Assembly: GCA_946811185.2 (NCBI GenBank)
Contig: OX328099.1
Coordinates: 17,635,859-17,699,858, forward strand
DNA: 64,000 nucleotides
Reading direction: 5' to 3'
Source of the DNA: Hippopus hippopus
Taxonomy: Eukaryota > Mollusca > Bivalvia > Cardiida > Cardiidae
Below are positions 63,855 through 64,000 of this stretch, piece by piece. Position numbers and translations under genes: made by a program. Within the stretch, counting starts at the first letter, position 1. Every line of letters begins with the position of its first letter. Under the pieces are notes generated by a model that worked only from the letters and a program-made list of their open reading frames with translations, was not told the origin of the DNA and ran no database searches.

Positions 63855-64000
63855 AAGCCTTAAAGTGCCTTTCACGACTATAGTTGCCTTTGTGGCCAGT
63901 GCAGATCAAGATCAGGCTGCACAAAACATGCAGCCTGATCTTTGATCTATACTGTCTGTTTTGCTGTAACACTGCAGACAAAAAACAACCATGAAATTGC
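63855..64000 (-). repeat. R2 palindromic repeat, cut by the window edge
   Basis: Core GATCAGGCTGCACAAAACAT / GCAGCCTGATCTTTGATCTA with the long-copy flanks CCTTTCACGACTATAGTTGC and AACAACCATGAAATTGC. Confidence 0.78.

Overview
The window is animal nuclear DNA: AT-rich, intron-dominated and packed with small non-autonomous transposons. Several repeat types here (elements opening with TTAGCTC next to a short hairpin and holding ~165 bp tandem cores, tRNA-headed SINEs, the ATCAAGGGA terminal motif) are ones I associate with bivalve molluscs. A bivalve source is therefore my inference, not something the sequence proves. No bacterial, viral or CRISPR feature is present.

The only gene I recognise is the 5' part of a LAR-type receptor protein tyrosine phosphatase (LAR/PTPRS/PTPRD family) on the + strand. 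Three exons are secure: a complete Ig1 exon (40744-41037), the first half of Ig2 (54915-55100) and the second half of Ig2 (57773-57883). All are phase 1 at both ends, have consensus splice sites, and join into a continuous Ig1-Ig2 reading frame. The intron between the Ig2 halves sits where vertebrate LAR genes splice mini-exon A. The signal-peptide exon and everything from Ig3 onward are not identified. Upstream of Ig1 lie two candidate 72-nt phase-1 exons (35239-35310, 35701-35772) that would encode an acidic, Tyr-rich, N-glycosylated extension, and a cysteine-rich trefoil-like reading frame ending in a stop (36306-36481). Weaker microexon candidates are at 47123-47158 and 61785-61832.

The rest is intronic repeat. 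By hand count there are about 95 copies, roughly a quarter of the window, of one MITE family. The intact form is 229 bp including a TTAA at each end, has terminal 5'-CYCTTTACC, and carries a ~70 bp near-perfect central palindrome. I use A-end for the terminus reading CTCTTTACCAAACGACAAAA and B-end for the terminus reading CCCTTTACCACACAATCCCG; strand + means A-end on the left. A SINE at 27718-28395 is split by two copies, and removing one copy plus one TTAA restores the SINE, so TTAA is the target-site duplication. That is the piggyBac hallmark, although no transposase is present. Copies repeatedly insert into each other's internal TTAA sites, giving nests up to three elements deep (16004-17939).

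Other repeats: Helentron-like (HINE-type) elements with tandem cores (7440-9655, 16131-17629); a hAT-like element (19689-20571); a TIR element with a ~12 bp direct repeat (3461-3759); a CATGAA-motif element (22683-24556); two short palindromic families, named here R2 (GATCAAGATC...TGCAC) and R3 (CAGCCTGCACA...); two main tRNA-derived SINE families; a five-unit ~157 bp tandem array (55660-56470); and several small foldbacks. Gene-free stretches without a recognisable repeat are stated in the feature list.
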